From: CAZCTC01 sp964501335
GTDB lineage: Bacteria; Chloroflexota; Anaerolineae; B4-G1; SLSP01
NCBI GenBank assembly: GCA_964501335.1
Contig: CAZCTC010000047.1
Span: forward strand, 1 to 61,625
Reading direction: 5' to 3'
DNA length: 61,625 nucleotides
Shown here: positions 39,397-48,545 of the stretch, piece by piece
Position numbering within the stretch: position 1 is the stretch's first letter
How the letters are laid out: the number at the start of each line of letters is the position of its first letter
Notes under the pieces: model-generated
The model's database searches: none
What the model saw: only the letters and a program-made list of their open reading frames with translations
Told to the model about the DNA's origin: nothing
Translations under genes and position numbers: made by a program

Positions 39397-41244
39397 ATGA
39401 GTGCAGAAGCGCAGGCTGAACGCCATATCCCTAAGGGGTATGATCCGGATCTGTACAAAATTCGCCATACCGCCGCGCATATTATGGCGCAGGCAGTGTT
39501 GGAACTCTATCCTCAGGCCCGGATTGCCATTGGGCCCCCGATCGAAAACGGTTTTTATTACGATTTCGATTTAGGAACGGATGAGAAGGGACAGAACCGG
39601 ACTTTTACGCCGGAAGATCTGGATAAGATCAAGAAGCGGATGCGGCAGATTATGGCCGGGAAGTTTCCTCTGGTTTACCGTGAGGTAAGTGCAGATGAGG
39701 CCCGGGAGATTTTTAAGAATCAGCCGTATAAGTTGGAGCTGATCGAGGGTCTGGTCAAGGGCGGCGTAGATGAAGAAGGCAATGAGACCGATGAGCCGGT
39801 GGTGATCAGTCTGTATGCTCATGATAAGTTTGTGGATCTCTGTCGGGGGCCGCATGTGGACAATACCGGCCGGGTGGCGCCGGATGCCTTCGATTTGATG
39901 AATGTGGCCGGGGCTTACTGGCGGGGGGATGAGCACAATCCCATGCTGCAACGGATTTACGGGACTGCCTGGCGCAACAAGAAAGAGCTGGATGAATATC
40001 TGGCGTTGCTGGAAGAGGCCAAGAAGCGCGATCATCGCAAGTTGGGGAAGGATCTGGAGATCTTCTTCTTTGACGATGAGGTTGGGCCGGGACTGCCGTT
40101 GTGGCTGCCGCGGGGTGGGGTGCTCATCGAAGAGCTGGAAAAGCTGGCCAAAGAGACCGAACTGGCGGCCGGCTATCAGCGGGTGCGGACTCCCCATTTG
40201 ACCAAAGAAGCGCTTTTCCTGCGGAGCGGGCATTTGCCTTATTACGCAGAGAGCATGTATCCGCCGATGGAGCTGGAAGGGGTCAAATATTATATCAAGC
40301 CGATGAACTGCCCGTTCCATCATAAGATTTTTGGGAGCAAGTCGCGCAGCTACCGGGATCTGCCGCTGCGACTGGCGGAGTACGGTACCTGCTATCGTTA
40401 TGAAAAAAGCGGCGAGCTCTTCGGGCTGATGCGCGTGCGGTCGATGCAGATGAACGATGCTCACATCTACTGCGCGGAGGAACAGTTCGAGCAGGAGTTT
40501 ATGGGGGTGGTGGCGCTCTATCAGCGTTATTTCTCCCTGTTCAATATCGATCGCTATGTGATGCGGCTCAGTACCCATCACAAGAAGGGGCTGGGTAAGA
40601 AGTATGTCGATAATGAGCGGCTCTGGCTGAAGACCGAGGATATGGTGCGGCGGGCCATGGAGAACGGCGGTGTGCCGTTTGTGGAAGTGCCCGACGAGGC
40701 CGCCTTCTACGGTCCCAAAATCGATGTGCAGATCTGGAGTGCCATCGGGAAGGAATTCACCCTGGCCACCAATCAGGTCGACTTTGCGGTGCCGGAGCGG
40801 TTTGATCTGACCTTTGTCAATCGGCATGGCGAACAGGAGACTCCGTTGTGTATCCATCGGGCGCCGTTGAGCACGCATGAGCGGATGGTGGGGTTCTTGC
40901 TGGAGCACTATGCGGGCAATTTCCCGGTCTGGCTTTCGCCGGAACAGGTGCGGGTCATTCCTATCACCGATGGGCAGACCGACTATGCGGTGAAACTGGG
41001 GGCACGGTTGCAGTCGGCCGGCCTTCGGACTGAGGTGGATCTGGATTCCGACCGGATGAATGCCAAGGTGCGCAAGGCTCAGCTGATGAAGGTGCCGTAC
41101 ATGTTGATCGTCGGCGAGCAGGAGATGGTACAGGATACCATTTCCCTGCGGCGGCGGGACGGCAGCCGGCAGGATGGGATGGCCACGGCCGAGTTTATTG
41201 CGCTGGCGCAGGAGCGGATTGCCACCCGTTCGGGCGTGCTGTAA
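39397..41244 (+). CDS. thrS: Threonyl-tRNA synthetase without N-terminal TGS domain
   Basis: 615 residues. It starts directly in the editing domain (YKIRHTAAHIMAQAVLELYP), so the TGS domain found at the start of most bacterial ThrS is missing. Catalytic core: motif 2 YGTCYRYEKSGELFGLMRVR, zinc ligands in MNCPFHHKIF, MNDAHIYC and IHRAPLSTHERMVG; the anticodon domain follows (VRVIPITDGQTDYAVKLGAR). AAGGAGG lies seven bases before the ATG. Expression depends on the T-box. Confidence 0.97.
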   Translation: MSAEAQAERHIPKGYDPDLYKIRHTAAHIMAQAVLELYPQARIAIGPPIENGFYYDFDLGTDEKGQNRTFTPEDLDKIKKRMRQIMAGKFPLVYREVSADEAREIFKNQPYKLELIEGLVKGGVDEEGNETDEPVVISLYAHDKFVDLCRGPHVDNTGRVAPDAFDLMNVAGAYWRGDEHNPMLQRIYGTAWRNKKELDEYLALLEEAKKRDHRKLGKDLEIFFFDDEVGPGLPLWLPRGGVLIEELEKLAKETELAAGYQRVRTPHLTKEALFLRSGHLPYYAESMYPPMELEGVKYYIKPMNCPFHHKIFGSKSRSYRDLPLRLAEYGTCYRYEKSGELFGLMRVRSMQMNDAHIYCAEEQFEQEFMGVVALYQRYFSLFNIDRYVMRLSTHHKKGLGKKYVDNERLWLKTEDMVRRAMENGGVPFVEVPDEAAFYGPKIDVQIWSAIGKEFTLATNQVDFAVPERFDLTFVNRHGEQETPLCIHRAPLSTHERMVGFLLEHYAGNFPVWLSPEQVRVIPITDGQTDYAVKLGARLQSAGLRTEVDLDSDRMNAKVRKAQLMKVPYMLIVGEQEMVQDTISLRRRDGSRQDGMATAEFIALAQERIATRSGVL

Positions 41245-41253
41245 GTTTTTGTT

Positions 41254-41335
41254 CATATGTTTGGCGGCTTTCTGAAGCCGCCGAACATATGAGCTTTTTT
41301 CCCGGATTGGCCGCCCCGGTCGAAATTTTTCAGGG
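41254..41335 (+). repeat. Hairpin plus right module, copy 22 (after thrS)
   Basis: Arms 41254-41270 and 41275-41291 (CATATGTTTGGCGGCTT, loop TCTG, one T/G wobble), then T-run and GATTGGCCGCCCCGGTCGAAA. No left module. It directly follows the thrS stop and is a likely terminator. Confidence 0.8.
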
Positions 41336-41340
41336 GATTG

Positions 41341-41377
41341 TTTTGGGCGTGTTCTTGATGGAAGAGCACGCCCAAAA
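41341..41377. terminator. Second hairpin after thrS
   Basis: Arms TTTTGGGCGTGTTCTT (41341-41356) and 41362-41377 with one T/G wobble, loop GATGG. Bases 41378-41575 are AT-rich with no gene or other element that I can support. Confidence 0.6.
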
Positions 41378-41575
41378 TGGTATAAAAATGGTATTTGGCA
41401 ATTTTGAGCTTTCGATATATTATGAAGCGAAGTGAGATGATAATTTTATAGGATTTTTTGAAATTAAGTTTATCATATTCTGTTGAAATTGTTGGGGACG
41501 TTGAGAATTCGGGCGAATGCAAAGCAGTTCTTAACAATCCCTAGGTTTCTTCGTACTTTCAAGGCAGGGCAAACT

Positions 41576-43426
41576 ATGGCATTGCAGAAACCTAAAATCC
41601 TGTTGGTTGATGATAAACCTCAAAACCTCTATGCATTGCGCCAGCTTCTGCAGGTTTTTGATATTGAGCCTTTTCAATGTACTTCCGGCGCGGAGGCCCT
41701 GGCCTTAACGCTGGACCACGAATTTTTTGCCGCGATTGTGGATGTGCAGATGCCCGAAATGGACGGCTATGAACTGGTCGAGCTGTTGCGGGGCAATGAG
41801 AGCACCGCCAACCTTCCTGTTATCTTCGTCAGTGCGATTTATTCCGATGAATATCATCACCGCCGGGCCTATGATGCGGGGGCGGTGGATTTTCTGAGTA
41901 AACCTTTTGTGCCGGAGATCTTATTGAGTAAGATCAAGGTCTTTCTGGATCTTTATCAGCAACATCAACGGCTGCAAAATCTGGTGGAACAACTCAATGC
42001 GGCGAACTGGGCCCTCTCGCGTCGGGCAGTACAGCTGGAAACCAGTGCTCAGGTAAGCCATCGATTGACTTCGATCCTGGATCTGGATCAGTTATTGAAT
42101 GAGATTGCGGCGTTGATTCAGAATCGGTTCGGCTATTATTTCATTGGAGTCTGGTTGATGATGCCTCAGCCGACCGCCGTGATTTTGCAGGCGAGCCGCT
42201 GGCAGGGACTCAATCCTCCGATTGAACCGGGGATGGTGATTGCGATCGATGATCCCCGGCAGGTGGTGGCGAAGGTCAGCCGCACCGGGCATTTCCACTA
42301 TGACCATGGATTACGGGCGGGGACGCTGGAAGATACCGGGTTATGTCGGGGGGCGCGAGCTCGCCTGGTTTTGCCGTTGCGCGTGGGGCCGAAATTCCTG
42401 GGGGTTTTGGAAATTCAGGATTTGCGTCCCGATATTTTTGACGACGATGCTGTCACGGTGTTGCAGAGTCAGGCCGATCAAATTGCCATTGTGATTCGCA
42501 ACGCCCAGCTATATGCCGAAGTGACCCGATTGAACAACGATTTGGAGTTGAAGGTCCGGGAACGGACTGCTGAGCTGGAAGAGAGCAATCGGCGATTGGA
42601 ATTGATCGACCACAACAAATCGACCTTTATTCAGGTTGTCTCCCATGAATTGCGGACCCCCCTGACGTTGATCAAAGGCTTCAGCCAGATTTTGTTGAAA
42701 GAGACTTTGATCCAGCAAAATCCTACTTATCAGCAAGAAGTGAACGGAATTGTCATGGGCGCCGAGCGGATGCATGACATTGTCAACAGCATGCTGGATG
42801 TGGTCAAAATCGACAATAAGACCATGGTGCTGAAGGCCAAACTGGTGAACCTTTCTGAATTGTTGGGAAGTGTTTTACAGAGCGTGAATGAGGCGATGGA
42901 GGATCGGCAGTTGATGCTGAGCCTGGAGCCGATGGCGGATCTACCGCCTATTGAGGCCGATCCCGAGGCGATGTTCAAGCTTTTCAGCCATTTGATTTTC
43001 AATGCGGTGAAGTATACGCCCAACGGGGGGGCTGTGACTATTTCCGGGCGGTTGCTGGCGATCCCTCGCTATCATGAGAATGGCGGCAGCGATTTTGTGG
43101 AGATTGTGGTGAGCGACACGGGGATTGGAATTGATCCGGATTTCCAGGAATTGATTTTTGTGAAGTTCTATTGCACGGGGGAAGTCTCTTTCCATTCTTC
43201 GGGGAAGACCAAGTTTAAGGGGGGCGGTCCCGGATTGGGACTGGCGATTGCCCGGGGAATTGTTGAGGCCCACGGGGGAAAGATCTGGGTGGAAAGTTCG
43301 GGGCATGATGAAATTTTATGTCCTGGAAGTCGATTTCATGTGGTGTTGCCCATGAAACAGGGCCTGTTGATGTTAGGGGATAGAGTGTTGGAGTTGGAGA
43401 ATGCCGGGTTGACCGATTCTGAATGA
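41576..43426 (+). CDS. Response-regulator/GAF histidine kinase
   Basis: 616 residues: receiver domain (KILLVDDKPQNLYALRQLLQ, phosphoacceptor Asp56 in AAIVDVQMPEMDGYE, Lys in DFLSKPF), a coiled linker, a GAF domain (about 175-330), a short coiled coil, HisKA (H357 in QVVSHELRTPLTLIKGFSQI) and HATPase (NAVKYTPNGGAV, DTGIGIDPDF, GGGPGLGLAIARGIVEAHGG). No membrane segment, so cytosolic. Start at 41576 is chosen by domain fit. Its stop overlaps the next start by 4 bases, indicating a coupled pair. Confidence 0.88.
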   Translation: MALQKPKILLVDDKPQNLYALRQLLQVFDIEPFQCTSGAEALALTLDHEFFAAIVDVQMPEMDGYELVELLRGNESTANLPVIFVSAIYSDEYHHRRAYDAGAVDFLSKPFVPEILLSKIKVFLDLYQQHQRLQNLVEQLNAANWALSRRAVQLETSAQVSHRLTSILDLDQLLNEIAALIQNRFGYYFIGVWLMMPQPTAVILQASRWQGLNPPIEPGMVIAIDDPRQVVAKVSRTGHFHYDHGLRAGTLEDTGLCRGARARLVLPLRVGPKFLGVLEIQDLRPDIFDDDAVTVLQSQADQIAIVIRNAQLYAEVTRLNNDLELKVRERTAELEESNRRLELIDHNKSTFIQVVSHELRTPLTLIKGFSQILLKETLIQQNPTYQQEVNGIVMGAERMHDIVNSMLDVVKIDNKTMVLKAKLVNLSELLGSVLQSVNEAMEDRQLMLSLEPMADLPPIEADPEAMFKLFSHLIFNAVKYTPNGGAVTISGRLLAIPRYHENGGSDFVEIVVSDTGIGIDPDFQELIFVKFYCTGEVSFHSSGKTKFKGGGPGLGLAIARGIVEAHGGKIWVESSGHDEILCPGSRFHVVLPMKQGLLMLGDRVLELENAGLTDSE

Positions 43427-46400
43427 ATATGAATTCTATTTCGCAATCGGACGAGGTGGTACGGCCCGGCGGTTTGGGCAACTGGGGGTTGAGCGCCAAA
43501 TTGATGGGGGCCTATTCGGTATTGTTGTTGCTGGCCTCGGCGGCTTTGGTGTTGGGGCTTTATTTACAGTTGCGGGATGAACAGCGCCGGGCTGTGAAAG
43601 AGCAATTAGGAACTATTTTGACCTATGCCCGGCCCCAGGTCGATGTTGATTTCCTCGCCCGAATTCAAACTGCGGATGATGAAGTTTCTTCCTCTTATTT
43701 GTTGGTCCAGAAGCGTTTGCAGAGCATGCAGGCGACGCTGCCCACTATCCGGCGAATCTATATTTTGCGTCAACAGCCCGATGGCAGCTGGATCTATATT
43801 GTAGATGCTGGATTGACCGGTCAGGCCCCTGTTTCTGTAGGAACCCCTTATGAACATCCTCTGAAATTTTCGGCGACTGCGGGAATTACGGAAACCCAAA
43901 CCGAAGATAACTGGCATAACGAGCAGGGAATGGCGTTGTGGAGCGGTTATGTGCCGATTGCCGATCGGGATAATCAGAAGATCGGTTTGTTGGGCATCGA
44001 TCTGGATGCGGCGGCGATTGTCGCGGGGCAGAATCGGGCCATGGCGATGGCGGGGTGGGTCTTTGGTATTTCAATTCTCTTTTTACTGGTGTCAGGATGG
44101 GTGGTGACCCGGCAGTTGTTGAGTCCGATCGGCGAGCTGGCGATCGCGGCGCAGCGGGTGGCCGCGGGCGATCTGGAAAGGCCGGTGCCGGTTTCCAGCC
44201 GGGATGAATTGGGAGTGTTGGCCGGCTCTTTTAATGGGATGATGGAGCAGCTGCGGGCTTTGATCGGCAGCCTGGAGGAGCGGGTGGCGGAACGGACCGC
44301 GGCACTGGAGCGCCGTTCGGCTTATTTGCAGGCCTCGGCCGATATCAGCCGGGCGACGGCAGTCATCCTGGAGACCGGGCAGTTGTTAGACGAGGTTGTC
44401 GAGCTGATCCGGGAGCGTTTTAATCTTTACCATGTGGGCCTTTTCCTGATAGATGAAACACGCCAGTCGGTGGTGTTGCGGGCGGCGGCGGGTGTGGGCG
44501 CCGCGGCTTTATTGGAGCGGCGGTTTCAGTTGTCGATCGACGATCATAGTTCGATGATCGGGTGGGTGATGACTCACGGCCGTTCCTGTGTGGCGCAACC
44601 GGTGACAGAGAGCGCGTTGTATTCGGTGATAGAGGAATTACAGGCAGTGCAGTCTGTGCTGGCGTTGCCGTTACGGTCTCGTGGTCTGGTGATTGGGGCG
44701 CTTTCGATCCAGAGCGATCGCGAGCAGGCTTTCGATGAGACTATGAGCACGGTGTTGCATACGATGGCGGATCAGGTAGGGGCGACGCTGGAGAACGCCC
44801 GGCTTTTTGAAGAGGTTCAGGCCCGGGCGGAAGAGTTGTCTCGGGCCCGGGACGAGGCCGAGCATACGCGCCGGGAAGCCGAAGAGGCCAAAGCGCGGGC
44901 GGAGGCGGCGTTGAACGAGGCTGAGTCGGCCAATCGGGCGTTGGAAGCGCAGATGTGGCAGACGATCGGGCAGGCCCAATTGAACGAGCGGATGCGGGGA
45001 GAGCAGGATATCCCGACGCTGGCCCGCAATACGATCCGGCAGTTGTGCCAGTATCTGGAGGCTCAGGCGGGAGTTTTGTATCTGGTGGAAGAAGAGCGGG
45101 TGCGACGGGTGGGGGGCTATGCTTACAATCCTCCACCGGGATCGGTCGATGCGTTCAAAGTGGGCGAAGGATTGGTCGGGCAGGTTGCTTTGGATCAGCG
45201 TATGCTGGTGTTTTCGGAAGTGCCGGCGGATTATTGGGTGATCGCTTCAGGGATGGGGCGGATTTCGCCCCGGCAGTTGGTGATCGCACCGCTGGTTTTT
45301 GCCCGACAGACGATCGGCGTGTTGGAAATTGCCATGTTGTACAATCTTACGCCGGCGCAGCAGGATTTCTTACAGACGGCTTTGGAGAGCATGGCGATTG
45401 CCTTTACGACGGCGCTGGCCCGGAGCCGGATCAATTTGTTGTTGAGTCAGACTCAGCAGCAGACTGAGGCGTTACAGGCTCAAAAAGAGGAATTGTGGGC
45501 TACCAATGAAGAGCTGGAATCCCAAACGGAGAGTTTAAGGGCTTCGGAAGCCCGGCTGCGCGAAAATCAACACCAGCTACAAGCGGCCAATGCTGAACTT
45601 GAAGAGAGTTCCGCGGCGTTACGGCAGAATCAAGAGACGTTGGATCTCCAGAATCAGGAGCTGCGGGTGGCGCGGGGTGAGTTGGAGCGCAAAGCTGAGG
45701 AATTGGCACTGGCCAGTAAGTATAAGTCGGAGTTCCTGGCCAATATGTCGCATGAGTTGCGGACACCGCTGAACAGCCTGTTGATTTTGGCCCGGATGCT
45801 CTCCAATAACGATTCGGGAAATCTGACGCCGCAGCAGGTGGAATCGGCCCAGATTATTTACAACAGCGGCAGCGATCTGCTCAATTTAATCAATGAGATT
45901 CTGGATCTCTCCAAGGTAGAAGCCGGGCGGATGGAATTCTTTATTGCGCCGATGGCTCTGTCGGAATTGACCCAGGTGATGCAGGTGCAGTTCAGCCATG
46001 TGGCCGAGGAAAAAGGGCTGGAATTTGAGGTCAGCGTGGCGGAGGATTTGCCGTCTCAGATCGAGTCGGATTTCAAGCGGGTGGCGCAGATCGTCAAGAA
46101 TTTGCTTTCCAATGCTTTCAAATTTACCGCCCGGGGGAGTGTGCGGCTGGTGATCGAGCGGGCCGGGGTGCAGGACGATTTGAGCCGGAGTGCTTTGAAG
46201 CCGGAGTCGACGGTGGCGATCCGGGTGAGCGACAGCGGCATCGGGATGACGCCGGAACAGCAGAAGATCGTCTTTGAAGCGTTCCAACAGGCCGACGGCA
46301 GTACCAGCCGGAAGTATGGCGGCACGGGATTGGGGCTGACGATTTCCCGGGAGATGTCGACGCGGTTGGGCGGCTTTATCAGCCTGCGGAGCGAATACCA

Positions 46401-47751
46401 TAAAGGGACAGTTTTTACGCTCTATCTGCCTTTCCAGGGGACTGCCGTTGCTCCGACGGCGCCGGTGGTTGCGGCAGAGCCGGTGGTTCGGCCGGCCCCT
46501 GTAGAAGTGGTTGCTCCAGTCCCCGTGGAAGCGTTATCGGGGAGCAGCAGCGACGATCGCGCGATGTTACAGCCGGGGGATCGCGTTTTGCTGGTGGTCG
46601 AGGATGACCATCGTTTTGCCAGAATTGTCTACGATTATGCCCATCGTAACCGGTTCAAGTGTCTGGTGGCCGGGAATGGGGAGGCCGGGATTATGCTGGC
46701 GCAGAAATATCTGCCGCAGGCGATCATTCTGGATCTCAATTTGCCGGGGATCAGCGGCTGGGAAGTCCTCGATGCATTGAAGCGTACGCCGCAGACGCGC
46801 CATATTCCGGTCCATATTATTTCCGTGGCCGATGAGACGGTGCGGGCCTATCAACGAGGCGCGATGGGGTTTATCTCTAAACCGGTCAGCGCGGAGCAAC
46901 TGGACCATGCTTTCCAGCGGATCGAAACGTTTATTGCCCGGAAGGTCAAGAATCTGTTGCTGGTCGAAGACGACAGTCAACTGCGGCATAGTATACGCCA
47001 GTTGCTGGCTGGGGCGGATATCAATTTCTTTGAGGCCTCTCGGGCACAGGAAGCTCTGGATTTGCTGCGGGATCAGGAACTGGATTGTATGATTCTGGAT
47101 CTGAATCTGCCCGATATGAGCGGTTTCGAGCTTTTGAATCGCCTCGACAGCTCCTCTGAAGTGCGCCGTTGTCCGATTATCATCTATACCGGGCGGGAGC
47201 TTTCGCAGGAGGAAAACCTGGAGCTGATGCGTTATGCCGACAGTGTGATTATCAAAGGGGTAAAATCGCCGGAACGATTGCTGGATGAGACGGCCCTGTT
47301 TCTGCATCGGGTGGTGGCGGAATTGCCGCAGGAGCACCAGCAGACGATCCAGCAGCTGCGGACTCAGGAGACGGTTCTGGCCGACCGGCATATTTTGGTG
47401 GTGGATGACGATATGCGCAGTGCTTTTGCGCTCTCCCGATTGCTGCGGGAGAAGGGGCTGCATGTGACGATTGCGAACAGCGGCGCCAAGGCGTTGCAGC
47501 TTTTGGATACGACGGAAGGGATCGATCTGGTGTTGATGGATATTATGATGCCGGAGATGGACGGTTATGAGACGATGCATCATATCCGGGCGCAGGCCCG
47601 TTTTGCGACATTGCCGGTGCTGGCGTTGACAGCGAAGGCGATGAAAGGCGATCAGGAGAAGTGTCTGGCTGCCGGGGCGAACGATTATTTGGCCAAGCCG
47701 GTGGATTTGGATCGGCTCTTTTCGCTGCTGCGGGTGTGGTTGTACCGGTAA
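43423..47751 (+). CDS. Giant hybrid histidine kinase: sensor-HAMP-GAF-GAF-HisKA-HATPase-REC-REC-REC
   Basis: 1442 residues. TM1 at about 27-47, an extracytoplasmic sensor (48-205), TM2 at about 206-228, HAMP to about 285, GAF at about 310-460, coiled coil, GAF at about 530-680, coiled coil to 765, HisKA with H777 (ANMSHELRTPLNSLLILARM), HATPase (NLLSNAFKFTARGSV, DSGIGM, GGTGLGLTISREM), then three receivers with Asp1104, Asp1226 and Asp1373. There is no HPt domain or DNA-binding domain, so output must pass to separate proteins. Starts within the stop of the upstream kinase and ends before a terminator hairpin. Confidence 0.9.
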   Translation: MNMNSISQSDEVVRPGGLGNWGLSAKLMGAYSVLLLLASAALVLGLYLQLRDEQRRAVKEQLGTILTYARPQVDVDFLARIQTADDEVSSSYLLVQKRLQSMQATLPTIRRIYILRQQPDGSWIYIVDAGLTGQAPVSVGTPYEHPLKFSATAGITETQTEDNWHNEQGMALWSGYVPIADRDNQKIGLLGIDLDAAAIVAGQNRAMAMAGWVFGISILFLLVSGWVVTRQLLSPIGELAIAAQRVAAGDLERPVPVSSRDELGVLAGSFNGMMEQLRALIGSLEERVAERTAALERRSAYLQASADISRATAVILETGQLLDEVVELIRERFNLYHVGLFLIDETRQSVVLRAAAGVGAAALLERRFQLSIDDHSSMIGWVMTHGRSCVAQPVTESALYSVIEELQAVQSVLALPLRSRGLVIGALSIQSDREQAFDETMSTVLHTMADQVGATLENARLFEEVQARAEELSRARDEAEHTRREAEEAKARAEAALNEAESANRALEAQMWQTIGQAQLNERMRGEQDIPTLARNTIRQLCQYLEAQAGVLYLVEEERVRRVGGYAYNPPPGSVDAFKVGEGLVGQVALDQRMLVFSEVPADYWVIASGMGRISPRQLVIAPLVFARQTIGVLEIAMLYNLTPAQQDFLQTALESMAIAFTTALARSRINLLLSQTQQQTEALQAQKEELWATNEELESQTESLRASEARLRENQHQLQAANAELEESSAALRQNQETLDLQNQELRVARGELERKAEELALASKYKSEFLANMSHELRTPLNSLLILARMLSNNDSGNLTPQQVESAQIIYNSGSDLLNLINEILDLSKVEAGRMEFFIAPMALSELTQVMQVQFSHVAEEKGLEFEVSVAEDLPSQIESDFKRVAQIVKNLLSNAFKFTARGSVRLVIERAGVQDDLSRSALKPESTVAIRVSDSGIGMTPEQQKIVFEAFQQADGSTSRKYGGTGLGLTISREMSTRLGGFISLRSEYHKGTVFTLYLPFQGTAVAPTAPVVAAEPVVRPAPVEVVAPVPVEALSGSSSDDRAMLQPGDRVLLVVEDDHRFARIVYDYAHRNRFKCLVAGNGEAGIMLAQKYLPQAIILDLNLPGISGWEVLDALKRTPQTRHIPVHIISVADETVRAYQRGAMGFISKPVSAEQLDHAFQRIETFIARKVKNLLLVEDDSQLRHSIRQLLAGADINFFEASRAQEALDLLRDQELDCMILDLNLPDMSGFELLNRLDSSSEVRRCPIIIYTGRELSQEENLELMRYADSVIIKGVKSPERLLDETALFLHRVVAELPQEHQQTIQQLRTQETVLADRHILVVDDDMRSAFALSRLLREKGLHVTIANSGAKALQLLDTTEGIDLVLMDIMMPEMDGYETMHHIRAQARFATLPVLALTAKAMKGDQEKCLAAGANDYLAKPVDLDRLFSLLRVWLYR

Positions 47752-47759
47752 GGTAAATT

Positions 47760-47800
47760 TATAATTTGGCGCGCCGGCGGAGCCGGCGCGCCAAATTATA
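47760..47800. terminator. Perfect 19-bp hairpin terminator
   Basis: Arms TATAATTTGGCGCGCCGGC (47760-47778) and exact complement (47782-47800), loop GGA, 8 bases after the hybrid kinase stop. Confidence 0.85.
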
Positions 47801-47833
47801 ACCTCAATTTTGCCTCTCGTTTCTGTTTTCCCA

Positions 47834-47862
47834 TTGATCTTGAAAGTGTTTTTTTCTATAAT
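47834..47862 (+). promoter_or_regulatory. Promoter of the TetR gene
   Basis: TTGATC (47834-47839), 17-base spacer, TATAAT (47857-47862). The palindromic operator starts 7 bases after it, over the expected start site. Confidence 0.65.
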
Positions 47863-47869
47863 AAAATAC

Positions 47870-47883
47870 CGGTCGGCCGACCG
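47870..47883. promoter_or_regulatory. TetR operator 1
   Basis: Perfect palindrome CGGTCGGCCGACCG; an extra overlapping GACCGA follows. Lies between promoter and ribosome site of the TetR gene. Half-site CGGTCGG is shared with operator 2. Confidence 0.75.
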
Positions 47884-47909
47884 ACCGAGAGATCTTCAGG
47901 AGGTGAGGT

Positions 47910-48482
47910 ATGGGAAAATCCTTTCCATCCGCAGAGATGAGTGTCAAACAGATGGCCATTATCGAAGCCGCCAGCCGGTTGATTGTGGAAAAAGGGGTGG
48001 AAAATACCAGCCTCGGTGAAATTGCGCGCGAAGTCGGGATCAGCAAAGGAACCCTTTATTATTACTATGCTTCCAAGAACGATCTTATTTTCGATGTAAC
48101 CGAGCATCATTTCAGCAAGATTACTCAGGGTTTACTCAGCTGGATCGAGGCAGGGAAGGATGAGACTAATCCGCGGGAGATCTTTCGGGTAGTTTTTGAT
48201 ACGGTGGTAGGTGCTCAGGAACGGGGACGGTTGCATATCTATCTTTTGAAATCGGTGGCGGAAAGCGATGAGCAGCTGCGCGAGCGTTTCCGGCAGAAGT
48301 ACCAGGAGTGGCAGTGGATGATCGAGGTGGGGTTGAATGCGATTCTGGGAGAGCGGGCGGAGTTTAAGCCGTTGGCGGCTTTGATTCTGGCGGCGTTGGA
48401 TGGCTTTGTGATCCAGGCCTATGTGGGAATTGAGCCGATGCCGGTCGATTCGATTATCGACTGGTTGGTCTCCAAGATGTAA
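47910..48482 (+). CDS. TetR/AcrR family transcriptional regulator
   Basis: 190 residues. Helix-turn-helix IIEAASRLIVEKGVENTSLG, EIAREVGISKGTLYYYYASK, then NDLIFDVTEHHF. The C-terminal half ends DGFVIQAYVGIEPMPVDSII. AGGAGGTGAG precedes the ATG. Flanked by two palindromes with the same half-site, one at its own promoter and one before the aldehyde oxidoreductase, so it probably represses itself and the downstream operon; the inducer may be an aldehyde, acid or acyl-CoA. Confidence 0.9.
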   Translation: MGKSFPSAEMSVKQMAIIEAASRLIVEKGVENTSLGEIAREVGISKGTLYYYYASKNDLIFDVTEHHFSKITQGLLSWIEAGKDETNPREIFRVVFDTVVGAQERGRLHIYLLKSVAESDEQLRERFRQKYQEWQWMIEVGLNAILGERAEFKPLAALILAALDGFVIQAYVGIEPMPVDSIIDWLVSKM

Positions 48483-48499
48483 TTTTTTTTAGCCCTATT

Positions 48500-48517
48500 C
48501 GGTCGGCCGGCCGACCG
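48500..48517. promoter_or_regulatory. TetR operator 2
   Basis: Perfect 18-bp palindrome CGGTCGGCCGGCCGACCG, 28 bases ahead of the aldehyde oxidoreductase start. The half-sites are those of operator 1 but four bases farther apart. Confidence 0.78.
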
Positions 48518-48545
48518 GTAACGGTAAGATAAAAGAGGTGCTGAG

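Noticed and set aside
39571..41256. 561-residue frame antisense to thrS
   Set aside because: thrS is unambiguous; the antisense product is His/Arg/Pro-rich without domains.
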